NCBI RefSeq assembly: GCF_013141915.1
Contig: NZ_SROX01000014.1
Coordinates: 1 to 64,000, forward strand
Length of the DNA: 64,000 nt
Direction of reading: 5' to 3'
DNA from: Cupriavidus necator
GTDB lineage: Bacteria > Pseudomonadota > Gammaproteobacteria > Burkholderiales > Burkholderiaceae
In this document: piece by piece, positions 20,005 through 29,382 of the stretch
How positions within the stretch are numbered: the first letter of the stretch is position 1
How the letters are laid out: each line of letters opens with the position of its first letter
The notes under the pieces: model-generated
The model's database searches: none
Told to the model about the DNA's origin: nothing
What the model saw: only the letters and a program-made list of their open reading frames with translations
Translations under genes and position numbers: made by a program

Positions 20005-20069
20005 TCCCCTCTGCAACCGCCGGTCATCGCCCTCGCGCGGCCTGGGCGGCAATCGTGATTTTAAAGAAG

Positions 20070-21410
20070 ATGTTGACTTTGCTTGCTTACGCCATGGTGG
20101 TCGTGTTCATGGCACTGATCATGACCAAGCGGCTCTCCGCCATGGTGGCGCTGATCCTGGTTCCGATTGCCTTCGGCCTGATCGGCGGCTTTGGCCCGGA
20201 ACTCGGGCCGATGATGCTGGACGGCGTCAAGAAGCTGGCGCCGACCGGCGTGATGCTGATGTTCGCGATCCTGTATTTCGGCCTGATGATCGATGCCGGC
20301 CTGTTCGACCCGGTGGTACGCGTCATCCTGAAGCTGGTCGGCGGCGATCCGGTCAAGATCATCGTCGGCACCTTCGTGCTGGCCGCGCTGGTGTCGCTCG
20401 ACGGCGACGGCTCGACCACCTATATGATCACCTGCGCCGCCATGCTGCCGCTGTACAAGCGGCTGGGCCTCAGCCGGCTGGTGCTCGCCTGCGTGATCAT
20501 GATGGCGGGCGGGCTGATGAACATCCTGCCATGGGGCGGCCCGACCGCGCGTGCCGCCAGCGCCCTCGGCGTCGAGGCGGGCTCGCTGTTCGTGCCGATG
20601 ATCCTGCCGATGCTCGTCACCGGCATGTGGGGCATGTTCGTGGCCTTCCTGCTCGGCCGGCGCGAACGCAAGCGGCTGGGCCATCTCGCGCTGATGACTG
20701 CCGGGGCTGGAGCAACCGGTGCGGCCGCAACCTCCGGCCATGGCGCGGCGGCACTGGCCACGGGCGATGCGCAGATCGCCCGGCCCCGGCTGCTGTGGTT
20801 CAACCTGCTGCTGACCCTCGGGCTGATGGCCATGCTGATCCTCGGCATATTCCCGCTGCCCGCGCTGTTCATCGTGGCGAGCGCGATCGCGCTGATGGTC
20901 AACTACCCGAGCCTGGGCGAGCAGAAGGAACGGATCGGCGCCCATGCGGCCAACGTCGTGCCGGTGGTATCGCTGATCTTCGCGGCGGGCATCTTCGTCG
21001 GCATCCTGTCGGGCACCAGGATGGTCGACGCCATCGCCAACAGCGTCATCAGCGCCGTGCCGGCCTGGATGGGCCCCTACCTGGCACTTGTCACCGGTGT
21101 GCTGAGCGTCCCGTTCACATTCTTCATCTCGAATGACGCGTTCTACTTCGGCGTCCTGCCGATCCTGGCCAAGGCCGCAGCGATGTATGGGATCAGCGCC
21201 GCCGAGATCGGGCGCGCCTCGCTGATCGGCCAGCAGGTACATCTGCTGAGCCCGCTGGTGGCGTCGACATACCTGCTGGTCGGACTGGCCGAAGTGGAAT
21301 TCGGCGATCACCAGCGCTATACGATGCTGTGGGCGCTGTCGGCAGCGCTGGTCATGATGCTGGCCACGGTGTGCTTCGGCGTGATTCCCATCGTTGGCCG
21401 GATCGCGTGA
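20070..21410 (+). CDS. CitMHS-family citrate:proton symporter
   Basis: A 446-residue inner-membrane carrier with about twelve hydrophobic segments and the CitMHS features TKRLSAMVALILVPIAFGLIGGF near the N-terminus, SLDGDGSTTYMI around 110, MNILPWGGPTARAAS around 150, and ISNDAFYFGVLPIL around 355. Family members import citrate complexed with Mg2+ or Ca2+ using protons. It is most likely co-transcribed with the isocitrate dehydrogenase upstream. An in-frame GTG at 20055 is an alternative start. Confidence 0.9.
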   Translation: MLTLLAYAMVVVFMALIMTKRLSAMVALILVPIAFGLIGGFGPELGPMMLDGVKKLAPTGVMLMFAILYFGLMIDAGLFDPVVRVILKLVGGDPVKIIVGTFVLAALVSLDGDGSTTYMITCAAMLPLYKRLGLSRLVLACVIMMAGGLMNILPWGGPTARAASALGVEAGSLFVPMILPMLVTGMWGMFVAFLLGRRERKRLGHLALMTAGAGATGAAATSGHGAAALATGDAQIARPRLLWFNLLLTLGLMAMLILGIFPLPALFIVASAIALMVNYPSLGEQKERIGAHAANVVPVVSLIFAAGIFVGILSGTRMVDAIANSVISAVPAWMGPYLALVTGVLSVPFTFFISNDAFYFGVLPILAKAAAMYGISAAEIGRASLIGQQVHLLSPLVASTYLLVGLAEVEFGDHQRYTMLWALSAALVMMLATVCFGVIPIVGRIA

Positions 21411-21454
21411 CCGCAACCGCGCCCGCCCCTGCGCGGATGCAGGGGCAGGCGTAG

Positions 21455-21871
21455 TCAGGCGGCGGCGCGGTCGCGCGCGCGGCGATAGGTGACCCAGTCG
21501 CCGCTGTCGATGCGCGGCAGCGTTGCTACCGCGGCTTCGGCCACCGGGTACAGCAGGCAGGCGAGGGGCTGGCCGTGGTGCAGCACATCCCGCTGCTCGC
21601 GCACGAACAGCGTGGCCTGGCCCGGATAGACCTCCTCGATTTCGTCCAGCACCGGCAACAGCGCATCGGCAATCTCGTAGATATCGCCAAGCACCGGTCC
21701 GCCGCCGGCGTCCAGAACCAGGCCGGGATAGGTGCCGAAGTCATACAGCCTGCCGCTCACCGTACCCGTGCCCAGCAGCGTCGGCGCGGCAATGCCGTGG
21801 CGCCGGGCCGCGGCATTCAGGTCGTTGACCTCGCCGGCGCGCAGCGTGCCGTAGACAAAGACGTGCGGCAT
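21455..21871 (-). CDS. gamma-glutamylcyclotransferase-fold protein
   Basis: A 138-residue GGCT/AIG2-fold protein: it begins HVFVYGTLRAGEVN, the family's substrate-loop motif, and has EIEEVYPG with a candidate catalytic Glu near residue 77. Known relatives cyclise gamma-glutamyl amines or act on small amide compounds. It is the last gene of a leftward operon, starting two bases after the RraA-like gene's stop codon, so it is probably translationally coupled. Its role in that operon is unknown. Confidence 0.82.
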   Translation of the reverse strand: MPHVFVYGTLRAGEVNDLNAAARRHGIAAPTLLGTGTVSGRLYDFGTYPGLVLDAGGGPVLGDIYEIADALLPVLDEIEEVYPGQATLFVREQRDVLHHGQPLACLLYPVAEAAVATLPRIDSGDWVTYRRARDRAAA

Positions 21872-21873
21872 GC

Positions 21874-22371
21874 TCAGCGCTCCAGCGGTTCGTCCGAGAC
21901 CAGGATCCCGTCGACATCGACATAGATCCAGTTGCCCGGCCGCACCACGGCGCCCGGCATCTGCACCGTGACCTCGCTCTCGCCCACGTTGCGCTTCTGG
22001 CTCTTCTGCGGATGCGCGGCCAGCGCGCGGATGCCGATGTCGCACACGTCCAGCTCAGCGGTATCGCGGATGCAGCCGTTGACGACGATGCCGACCCAGC
22101 CGTTCTTCTCGGCCAGCAGGCCCAGGTTGCCGCCCACCAGCGCGCAGCGCAGCGAGCCGCCGCCGTCGACCACCAGCACGCGCCCCCGCCCCGGCGATTC
22201 CAGCGTGCTGCGTACCAGCGAGTTGTCTTCAAACACCTTGAGTGTCGCAGCAGGACCGGCAAACGCCGGCTGCCTGCCGAAGGCGCGGAACACCGGCGCC
22301 ATCACGCGCAAGGTCCCTTCGGCAAGCCGGTCTTCATGCGCGTCGCACAGGTCGGTGGTGACGGGCTTCAT
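21874..22371 (-). CDS. RraA-like protein / class II pyruvate aldolase
   Basis: A 165-residue RraA-fold protein. GGSLRCALVGGNLGLLAEKNG and VVNGCIRDT hold the conserved GG-N-G and R-D residues that bind metal and substrate in 4-hydroxy-4-methyl-2-oxoglutarate/oxaloacetate aldolases. The same fold is the RNase E inhibitor RraA in E. coli; the short form and the catabolic neighbours (ThDP enzyme, MFS carrier) favour an aldolase or oxaloacetate decarboxylase role here. AGGAGACC lies just upstream of the ATG. Confidence 0.85.
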   Translation of the reverse strand: MKPVTTDLCDAHEDRLAEGTLRVMAPVFRAFGRQPAFAGPAATLKVFEDNSLVRSTLESPGRGRVLVVDGGGSLRCALVGGNLGLLAEKNGWVGIVVNGCIRDTAELDVCDIGIRALAAHPQKSQKRNVGESEVTVQMPGAVVRPGNWIYVDVDGILVSDEPLER

Positions 22372-22411
22372 CTATGGTCTCCTGGTAAAGAATGCGGTCG
22401 GCGGTTTGATC

Positions 22412-24151
22412 TCACGGCTTCTGGCTGGACAGCGCCTGCGCCCGGATCGCGCTCAGCGTGGTGCGTGGCGTGATCACGTCGGGGTCCACCTGGATCTCGA
22501 TCAGCGTCGACACCGGCGCGGCCAGCGCTTCGCGCAGTGCCGGCGCAAAGCCCTCGGTCGTGGTCACGGTAGCGCCGCGTGCACCATAGGCGCGCGCCAG
22601 CGCGGCAAAGTCAGGGTTGTGCAGCTCGGTGCCGGACACATGCGTCGGGTATTCGCGTTCCTGGTGCATGCGGATGGTGCCGTACATGCCGTTATTGACG
22701 ACGATGAAAATCACCGGCGCCTGGTATTGCATCGATGTAGCAAGTTCCTGGCCATTCATCAGGAAACAGCCGTCGCCCGCCAGCGCCACCACGGTCCGCT
22801 GCGGGAAAGCGATCTTCGCCCCCACTGCCGCGGGCACGCCGTAGCCCATTGCGCCGCTGGTCGGCGCGAGCTGGCCACGCCCGCCGCCGGTGAACGGGCG
22901 ATAGTGGAAATAGCGGTGCAGCCAGCCGGCATAGTTCCCCGCGCCGTTGGTCACGACCGCGTCGGCCGGCAGCATCTGGTCCAGCGTGCGGATGACTTCG
23001 GCCATGTCGACGCCATGCCCCGTGAACGGCGGCGGCTGCAGGTAGCGCTCGTAGTCGGCGTGCGCGGCTTCGGTCCAGGCTTGCCAGCGTGGCGCGGCCG
23101 GCGGCTGCAGCACGGCCAGCCGCGCGGCGATGGCCGGCATCGAGGCCTGGATCATCAGGTCGGCCTGGTACACGCTGCCCAGCTCTTCCGCGCCGGCGTG
23201 CACATGGACCAGCGTCTGCGCGGGCCGCGGCGCCGCGATCAGCGCATAGCCGCCGGTGGTCATCTCGCCCAGCCGCGGGCCGATCGCGAGCACCAGGTCA
23301 GCGTTGCGGATGCGTTCGGCCAGCGCGGGGTTGATGCCGATGCCGACATCGCCGGCGTAGTTGGGGTGGCGGTTGTCGAACAGGTCCTGGCCGCGGAAGG
23401 CACAGCCCACCGGCAGCGCGAAGCGCTCGGCAAAGGCCTGCAGGTCGGCGCAGGCCCGCGGCGTCCAGCCGCTGCCACCGGCCAGCACGAAGGGGCGCTC
23501 GGCGGCGTTCAGCATGTCGGCCAGCCGCGCCAGTTCACCCTCGCCGGGCCACGCCATGACGCGCTGGTAGGCCTGCAACTGCGGCACCGCGGCGCTTTGC
23601 GCGAGCATGTCTTCGGGCAGCGCCAGCACCACCGGGCCGGGACGGCCCGCGGTGGCGGTCTGGTAGGCGCGCGCGATGTATTCGGGGATGCGCTCGACCC
23701 GGTCGATCTGCGCCACCCACTTGGCCATCTGGCCGAACATGCGGCGGTAGTCGATTTCCTGGAAGGCCTCGCGGTCCATGAAATCGGTGCCGACCTGGCC
23801 GATGAACAGGATCATCGGGGTCGAGTCCTGGAACGCCGTATGCACGCCGATGCTGGCATTGGTGGCGCCCGGCCCGCGTGTGCAGAAGGCCAGACCGGGG
23901 CGGCCGGTCAGCTTGCCGTAGGCTTCCGCCATCACGGCGGCGCCGCCCTCCTGGCGGCAGACGATGAAGCGCAGCTGGTCGCGCCGGCGGTGGAAGCCGT
24001 CAAGCACCGCCAGGTAGCTTTCGCCCGGCACGCCGAAGGCCAGCTCGGCCCCGTGCGCCAGCAGCGCGTCGACCAGGATATGCCCGCCCGGCAGCGGCGT
24101 GCCGCGATCGGTATCTTCAGGCTGGGTGGCGTTGGCCGGCGTCGTTGGCAT
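22412..24151 (-). CDS. ThDP-dependent enzyme (acetolactate synthase-like)
   Basis: A 579-residue thiamine-diphosphate enzyme acting on 2-oxo acids, with three domains in the usual order. Catalytic Glu68 lies in CRQEGGAAVMAEAYG, GPGATNASIGVHTA follows, and the ThDP/Mg motif runs from GDGCFLMN near 457 to NN about 28 residues later. The sequence resembles catabolic acetolactate-synthase-like and glyoxylate carboligase-like enzymes but lacks a regulatory small-subunit gene next to it, arguing against branched-chain amino acid synthesis. It lies between an MFS carrier (59 bp) and an RraA-like aldolase (40 bp). Exact substrate unknown. Confidence 0.85.
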   Translation of the reverse strand: MPTTPANATQPEDTDRGTPLPGGHILVDALLAHGAELAFGVPGESYLAVLDGFHRRRDQLRFIVCRQEGGAAVMAEAYGKLTGRPGLAFCTRGPGATNASIGVHTAFQDSTPMILFIGQVGTDFMDREAFQEIDYRRMFGQMAKWVAQIDRVERIPEYIARAYQTATAGRPGPVVLALPEDMLAQSAAVPQLQAYQRVMAWPGEGELARLADMLNAAERPFVLAGGSGWTPRACADLQAFAERFALPVGCAFRGQDLFDNRHPNYAGDVGIGINPALAERIRNADLVLAIGPRLGEMTTGGYALIAAPRPAQTLVHVHAGAEELGSVYQADLMIQASMPAIAARLAVLQPPAAPRWQAWTEAAHADYERYLQPPPFTGHGVDMAEVIRTLDQMLPADAVVTNGAGNYAGWLHRYFHYRPFTGGGRGQLAPTSGAMGYGVPAAVGAKIAFPQRTVVALAGDGCFLMNGQELATSMQYQAPVIFIVVNNGMYGTIRMHQEREYPTHVSGTELHNPDFAALARAYGARGATVTTTEGFAPALREALAAPVSTLIEIQVDPDVITPRTTLSAIRAQALSSQKP

Positions 24152-24210
24152 GGAAACGTTCCTCAGGCAATCGGATTGGGATAGCGGTTGGCTGGGACTG
24201 GCTGGCCGCG

Positions 24211-25470
24211 CTAGGCGGCCCCCGCCCGGGCGGCGGCGTGGCTGCGCGAGCGGTTGCCATTGCCCACGGTCACCGCGGTGAAGATCGACAGCAGCTGGAA
24301 GCCGCCGATCATGAAGAAGACCCAGGCCGGCAGGCTGGCGTCCATCAGCGCGCCAAAGAACAGCGGGCCGCAGGCCAGGCCGATATCCAGCCCCGAATAG
24401 ACCACGCCATAGACACGACCGGTGGCGCCGGCGGGGGCGGCCGCACGCACCAGCAGGTCGCGCGAGGGTCCGGCGGTGCCGGCGCCAAAGCCGATCACGC
24501 CCATCAGCACCGGCACCAGCAGCGCCGGCACCAGGTTCAGCCCGACCAGCACCGCCATCAGCCCCGACACGGTGAAGCTCACCGCGATCAGCCGGTCATG
24601 GTTGCTGGTGCGGCTGGCGGCAAAGCCGCCGACGATCATGCCGCCGGCGCTGCACAGCATGTAAACGGTGTACGACGCGGTGGCCAGCGTGAACGGCATG
24701 CCGTACAGGTAGGTCAACGCGGTCGGGGCAAAGCTCTGGATGCCGGCGGCGGAAAACGTGGTCAGCAGGAAAAAGCCCCAGCACACCCACACCTGCGGCA
24801 GGCGCAGGAAACCCAGCACGCTGGCGCCCGCCGCGGCCTTGGCCGTGGGCCGGCCCACCGCGCCCTGCACTTCGCGCGGGTCCAGCACATGGCGCAGCAC
24901 AGCCAGCACGGCCAGCACGATGAAGGCCACCGCCGACGCCGACGCCAGCGCCACGCGCCAGCTGGCCAGGTTGGCGATCGCGACCAGGAACAGCGGCGCC
25001 GCCGCCCAGCCCAGGTTGCCGGAAATGCCGTGCACCGAGAACGCGTGGCCCAGCCGCGGCTGCGACACATGCTTGTTCAGCAGCGTGAAGTCGGCCGGAT
25101 GGAATACGCCGTTGCCCAGCCCCGCCACCGCGGCACCGAACAGCAGCCCGGCATAGCCGCCGCTGGCAGACAGCAGCAAGGCCGCGGCGCCCAGGCAGGC
25201 CAGCCCGCCGAACAGCACCGGCCGCGCGCCGAAGCGGTCGACCACAAAGCCGGACGCTGTCTGCACCACCGCCGAGACCGCGAAGAACACCGTCATCAGC
25301 AGGCCCAGCTCGGCGTAGCTCAGCCCGAACTCGGCCTTGATCCACGGGAACAGCGGCGCGAGCAACAGGTGATAGAAATGCGAGACCCCGTGCGCCAGCC
25401 CCACCAGCCCGATCACCTGGGCGTCGTGGCGAAGGGAGTTGCGCGTGGGTTCGAGGGCGGCGGTGGACAT
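24211..25470 (-). CDS. MFS transporter
   Basis: A 419-residue major facilitator with about twelve membrane segments. LGLLMTVFFAVSAVVQTASGFVVDRFGARPV near residue 60 matches the loop 2-3 MFS signature. GNGVFHPADFTLLN and HAFSVHGISGNLGWA are typical of a subgroup related to fosmidomycin-resistance-type MFS proteins. The ATG at 25470 is preferred; an upstream in-frame ATG adds 25 residues unlike the family. First gene of the leftward carrier-ThDP-RraA-GGCT operon, so it probably imports, or exports, the acid metabolised there. Confidence 0.88.
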   Translation of the reverse strand: MSTAALEPTRNSLRHDAQVIGLVGLAHGVSHFYHLLLAPLFPWIKAEFGLSYAELGLLMTVFFAVSAVVQTASGFVVDRFGARPVLFGGLACLGAAALLLSASGGYAGLLFGAAVAGLGNGVFHPADFTLLNKHVSQPRLGHAFSVHGISGNLGWAAAPLFLVAIANLASWRVALASASAVAFIVLAVLAVLRHVLDPREVQGAVGRPTAKAAAGASVLGFLRLPQVWVCWGFFLLTTFSAAGIQSFAPTALTYLYGMPFTLATASYTVYMLCSAGGMIVGGFAASRTSNHDRLIAVSFTVSGLMAVLVGLNLVPALLVPVLMGVIGFGAGTAGPSRDLLVRAAAPAGATGRVYGVVYSGLDIGLACGPLFFGALMDASLPAWVFFMIGGFQLLSIFTAVTVGNGNRSRSHAAARAGAA

Positions 25471-25625
25471 GGCGCTGGCGGTCAGAGGGACGATGCGGTG
25501 GGCTGGGCGGCAGGCAAAAAAAATACGGGCCGAAGCCCGCATCATAGAGGAAAACCCCTGCCCGCTGCCGCCAGGTGGCGGTCACGCCGCCCCAGTCCTG
25601 TCCCGTCCCTGGCCCGTCGACGCGC

Positions 25626-26450
25626 TCACATCTGCTTGAACAGGTGCGCGTACTGGCGCGCCACCGGCAGCAATTCCGGGCGGTCGCGCAGCCGCAGCGA
25701 CAGCCGGCCCAGCGACTGGTTGACCGCGCTGGCCACGCAGGCGATGTTGACCACGGTGCCGCGATGCACCTGCCAGAAGCGCTCCGGATCCAGCTGCTGC
25801 GTCAGCTCGCGCAGGCTGGTGCGGATCAGCGCTTCGCCAGCGCCCGAGACCACGTTGACGTATTTGTCGGTGGCCTCCAGGTAGATCACTTCATCGACGG
25901 GAATGATGCGCACCTCCTGCCCCACCAGCGCCTTGATAAAGCGCAGGTACTGGCGTTGCGGCGCGCCGACGGCGCCCGGGGTAGCATGCTCCAGGGATTC
26001 CAGCCGTGCCAGCAACTGGCCAAGCCGGTCGGTCTCGGCCGTTGCGGCGTCATCGTCGCCGTCGTCCGCTTCAGCGGGACCGGACAGCCGCGCCTTAAGG
26101 CGCTGGACAGTCGCCTCCAGTCGTTCGCGCTGCACCGGCTTGAGCACGTAGTCCACCGCGGCGCGCTCGAAGGCCTCCAGCGCAAACTGGTCGTAGGCGG
26201 TGACGAAGACCACCAGCGGCGGCACGTCGAATTCGATCAGTTCGCGCGCCACGTCCATGCCGCTCATCCCCGGCATGCGGATATCCAGGAAGGCCACGCG
26301 CGGCTGGTGCTCGCGCGCGGCCGCCAGCGCGGCCACGCCATCGTGGACCACTGACACCACCCGGGCTTCCGGCCACAAGGACGTCAGTTCGGATTCCAGC
26401 ACGCGGGCAAGCAGCACTTCGTCGTCGGCAATCAACAGGGTCGGGGTCAT
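25626..26450 (-). CDS. LytTR-family response regulator
   Basis: A 274-residue response regulator. Receiver domain: acidic pair Asp10-Glu11, phospho-acceptor Asp56 in FLDIRMPG, then VTAYD and LKP. An acidic Asp/Ala-rich linker at about 120-150 leads into a C-terminal LytTR DNA-binding domain (FIKALVGQEVRIIPVDEVIYLEA, then FWQVHRGTVVNI). Its sensor kinase is encoded about 100 bases upstream on the same strand. The ATG at 26450 begins the first beta strand directly. Confidence 0.94.
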   Translation of the reverse strand: MTPTLLIADDEVLLARVLESELTSLWPEARVVSVVHDGVAALAAAREHQPRVAFLDIRMPGMSGMDVARELIEFDVPPLVVFVTAYDQFALEAFERAAVDYVLKPVQRERLEATVQRLKARLSGPAEADDGDDDAATAETDRLGQLLARLESLEHATPGAVGAPQRQYLRFIKALVGQEVRIIPVDEVIYLEATDKYVNVVSGAGEALIRTSLRELTQQLDPERFWQVHRGTVVNIACVASAVNQSLGRLSLRLRDRPELLPVARQYAHLFKQM

Positions 26451-26551
26451 GGGGGCGTGGGGGGCGGTCGCGGGGGTAGTAGGCGGCACCCATACAGGCC
26501 GTGCCGCCGGTGGTGCTTGTTCTTGTCAGACGCACTGGCAGGCCGGTGGGT

Positions 26552-27727
26552 TCAGAGCCGTGGCATGGCGGCGGCGGATACCGGCATGCCCTCGGGCACG
26601 GCCGTGACGGTCTGGGTCACGGCGGGCGCCTCGGCCGGGCGCTCCAGCGGCAGCGTCAGCCGCACCACCACGCCGCGCGGCGTGTTCTCTTCCATCTGCA
26701 TGGTCGCCGCCGCGCCGAAGATGCGCGCCAGCCGCTCGCGCACATGGGTGATGCCCAGCCCGGAGCCCTTGCCCGAGGCATGGCCGAAACCCACGCCGGT
26801 ATCGGCGATCACCACCTGCACCGCCTTGTCGCTGGCGGCGCGCGCCGACAGCCGGATATGGCCGCCGATCATGCAGGGCTCGATGCCGTGCGTGACCGCG
26901 TTTTCCACCAGCGGCTGGATCAGCATGGGCGGAATCTCCACCTTGGCCAGTTCGCGCGGCAGGTCGATCTCGTACGAAAGCCGTTGGCCGAAGCGCATGG
27001 CCTGGATCTCGAGGTAGCTGCGCAGCAGCTCGAACTCTTGCCGCAGCGTGCATTGCTCGGCGCGGGTATGCGCCAGCGACATGCGCAGGAAGCCGATCAG
27101 CCGCTGCAGCAACTGCCGCGCCGCGGGCGGATCGGTGGCGATCAGCCCATCGAGGTTGGCCAGCGAGTTGAACAGGAAATGCGGCTCGATCTGCGCCTGC
27201 AGCGCCATCAGTTGCGCGCGCACCAGCTGCTTCTCGGCTTCCTCGCGCTGCAGCGCGTCAAGCGCGGCTTGGCGCTCCAGCGAAGCCAGCTTCTCGCGCG
27301 ACCAGTAGAAATAGATCATCGAAGCGGCCGCCAGCATGCCAACCACCAGGCACATGCGCAGCATGCCGCCGGCCTCGTCCGCCGATTTGGGCGGCAGGTC
27401 AAGCACCACGCGGGTGGCCCAGCTGCCGAACACCACGCCGGCCGGCACGGCCGCGGCGGCGAGCAGCAGGAAGGGCCAGCGGCGCGGCCGGTCGTTCCAC
27501 CAGATCACCACGCGCGGGATGTCGATCAACACCCAGATCGACAGCCCGATCAGCTGGCTGTAGACGAAGTTGTGCCAGAGCGAGCCGCCAGTCTGGAAGC
27601 CGTAGTTCAGGCTGATGGCAATCACCGAGTTCATGCACAGCACGAACAGCAGGTCGCGCCCGAGGATATTGAACCGGGACGGGATGGCGGTGCAGGCTTG
27701 GGAGAAGCAGCGGTCCATGGCGTTCAT
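26552..27727 (-). CDS. LytS/YehU-type sensor histidine kinase
   Basis: A 391-residue membrane histidine kinase of the His_kinase family. About four hydrophobic segments lie in residues 20-140, with no extracytoplasmic sensor domain of note. Then a coiled linker and the phospho-accepting His183 in QIEPHFLFNSLANLDG, N box PLVENAVTHG and G boxes DTGVGFG and GSGLGITHVRERL. Partner of the LytTR regulator immediately downstream. The short outer loops suggest that it senses membrane state or a small ligand within the bilayer. Confidence 0.92.
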   Translation of the reverse strand: MNAMDRCFSQACTAIPSRFNILGRDLLFVLCMNSVIAISLNYGFQTGGSLWHNFVYSQLIGLSIWVLIDIPRVVIWWNDRPRRWPFLLLAAAAVPAGVVFGSWATRVVLDLPPKSADEAGGMLRMCLVVGMLAAASMIYFYWSREKLASLERQAALDALQREEAEKQLVRAQLMALQAQIEPHFLFNSLANLDGLIATDPPAARQLLQRLIGFLRMSLAHTRAEQCTLRQEFELLRSYLEIQAMRFGQRLSYEIDLPRELAKVEIPPMLIQPLVENAVTHGIEPCMIGGHIRLSARAASDKAVQVVIADTGVGFGHASGKGSGLGITHVRERLARIFGAAATMQMEENTPRGVVVRLTLPLERPAEAPAVTQTVTAVPEGMPVSAAAMPRL

Positions 27728-27786
27728 GTTAGCGCGGCTTTCGCCGCGCGCAATACAGCAGGTGACGGGACGGCGACATGGGGGCG

Positions 27787-28194
27787 TCAGCCATCCTGGC
27801 CGCTCGCATCGCCGGGGCGCGCCGGCGCAGGCACCGGCGCCGGGCTGCGGCCGGCCAGCGCGCGCCACCATTGCCCGGACAGCACATAGCGGGGAAAGGT
27901 GATCCACTGCTCGGCCAGGATGCGTCCTGCGATGTCAGCAGGCCCGGCAAACGGTTCCGGCGCATGGGTTTCAAGCCGATGGCCGCGGCCCTGAAGCGCC
28001 ATCGACATGCCCATGCACACCAGCCCCAGCGCGATCGCCGGCAAGTTCAGGCGCAGCAGGCCATAGAGGCCCAGCACGGTGCCGGCCATGAACATCGGCA
28101 CGGCCACGATATGCAGCAGCAGGTTGCGGGGATGCTGGTGGTTGCGGGCATAGCCGCGCCACTGCCAGCGCAGCAGCGGTTCGTCGTCGCGCAT
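27787..28194 (-). CDS. small membrane protein, Mpo1/DUF962-like
   Basis: A 135-residue protein with two or three hydrophobic segments (about 26-65). YARNHQHPRNLLLHIVAVP and GRGHRLETHAPEPFAGP carry the spaced His residues seen in DUF962/Mpo1-like proteins, some of which are Fe-dependent 2-hydroxy fatty acid dioxygenases in eukaryotes. A Pro/Ala-rich tail follows. The match is by eye and moderate. It lies 60 bases upstream of the histidine kinase gene on the same strand and may share its transcript. Confidence 0.6.
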   Translation of the reverse strand: MRDDEPLLRWQWRGYARNHQHPRNLLLHIVAVPMFMAGTVLGLYGLLRLNLPAIALGLVCMGMSMALQGRGHRLETHAPEPFAGPADIAGRILAEQWITFPRYVLSGQWWRALAGRSPAPVPAPARPGDASGQDG

Positions 28195-28437
28195 GATCGT
28201 CTCTCTCCCTTGTCCGGTCGTTGCAGGCCGGCGGCCGTGCGCAAGCTTTGTTGCGCTGCGGTACACGTGGCGACCCTGGCCGGAATGCCAGGCGGGCACG
28301 TGCAGGGAATGTACCGCGCGGAGCAGGCTGGCGAAAGCCTCTTGCGACGAACGGCGGGCACGGGGTGCGAACGGCACCGTGCGGGTGCCGACGGCGTGGC
28401 TGCCGGCGGCGCAGGTGCTGTCGCCGCCGCGTGCGGG

Positions 28438-29382
28438 TCAGGCGGCCAGGACCTGGCGATCGTGCTCGGACAGCGCGCTGCTCACGGTATCGCGCGACAG
28501 GTGTGGCGCGAACATGTTGATGAAGGCGTGCGCATAGCCGCGCAGGTAGGCGCCGCGGCGCACCGCCACGCTGGTGGTGTTGGGCGCGAACAGGTGGTCG
28601 GCCGAGATCCGCACCAGGCCGGAGTCCTTGCGTTCGTCGTAGGCCATCGAGGCGATGATGCCAACGCCCAGGTCCAGTTCGGCATAGGTCTTGATCACGT
28701 CCGCGTCCAGCGCCGTCAGCACGATCTCTGGCTGCAGCCCGGCCTCGGCAAAGGCGCTGTCGATCTTGCGGCGGCCGGTGAAACCGGCGTCGTAGGTTAT
28801 CAGCTGGAAGCCCGCCACGTCTTCGAGCGTCGGCTCGGGCAGGCGCGTGAGCGGATGATCCGGCGACACCACCAGCACGTGCTGCCAGCTGTAGGCCTCG
28901 AACGAGGTCAGTCCGGCCTCCGTCGCCAGCGCCTCGGTGGCGATGCCGATATCGGCCTGCCCGGTCAGCAGCAGCTCGACGATATGCGTGGGCGACGCTT
29001 CCTGCAGGGCCAGCGTCACGTGCGGATATTCGCGGCGAAAGGCCTGCACCACGCGCGGCAAGGCATAGCGCGCCTGCGTGTGCGTGGTGGCAACGGTGAG
29101 CCGTCCGGTGTGGCGGCCGGCGTATTCGTCGCCGGCCTGACGCAGGTTCTCGGCTTCCAGCAGCAGGCGCTCGACGATGCGCACGATCTCGCGGCCGGGC
29201 TCGGTCAGCCCGGTCAGGCGCTTGCCGTAGCGCTCGAAGATCTCCACGCCCAGTTCTTCCTCCAGCTCGCGGATCTGGCGCGACACGCCGGGCTGCGAGG
29301 TATAGAGCGCGTTGGCGACCTCGGTCAGGTTGAACTGGCGGCGCACCGCCTCGCGGATCGATCGGAGTTGCTGGAAGTTCAT
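28438..29382 (-). CDS. cysB: CysB-family LysR regulator of sulfur assimilation
   Basis: A 314-residue LysR protein of the CysB/Cbl branch: MNFQQLRSIREAVRRQFNLTEVANALYTSQPGVSRQIRELEEELGVEIF-type HTH (abbreviated here by position 1-50), then the effector domain with TTHTQARY and YDAGFTGR, which bind sulfate/N-acetylserine or APS in relatives. Its ATG overlaps the cysA stop as ATGA, so regulator and transporter are translationally coupled. It probably activates the cys and ssu operons around it when sulfate or cysteine is scarce. Confidence 0.93.
   Translation of the reverse strand: MNFQQLRSIREAVRRQFNLTEVANALYTSQPGVSRQIRELEEELGVEIFERYGKRLTGLTEPGREIVRIVERLLLEAENLRQAGDEYAGRHTGRLTVATTHTQARYALPRVVQAFRREYPHVTLALQEASPTHIVELLLTGQADIGIATEALATEAGLTSFEAYSWQHVLVVSPDHPLTRLPEPTLEDVAGFQLITYDAGFTGRRKIDSAFAEAGLQPEIVLTALDADVIKTYAELDLGVGIIASMAYDERKDSGLVRISADHLFAPNTTSVAVRRGAYLRGYAHAFINMFAPHLSRDTVSSALSEHDRQVLAA

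Noticed and set aside
21932..24184. A 750-codon open frame opposite the ThDP and RraA-like genes
   Set aside because: Same effect. The product is Arg/His/Gly-rich with no recognisable motif, and the leftward genes have strong family motifs.
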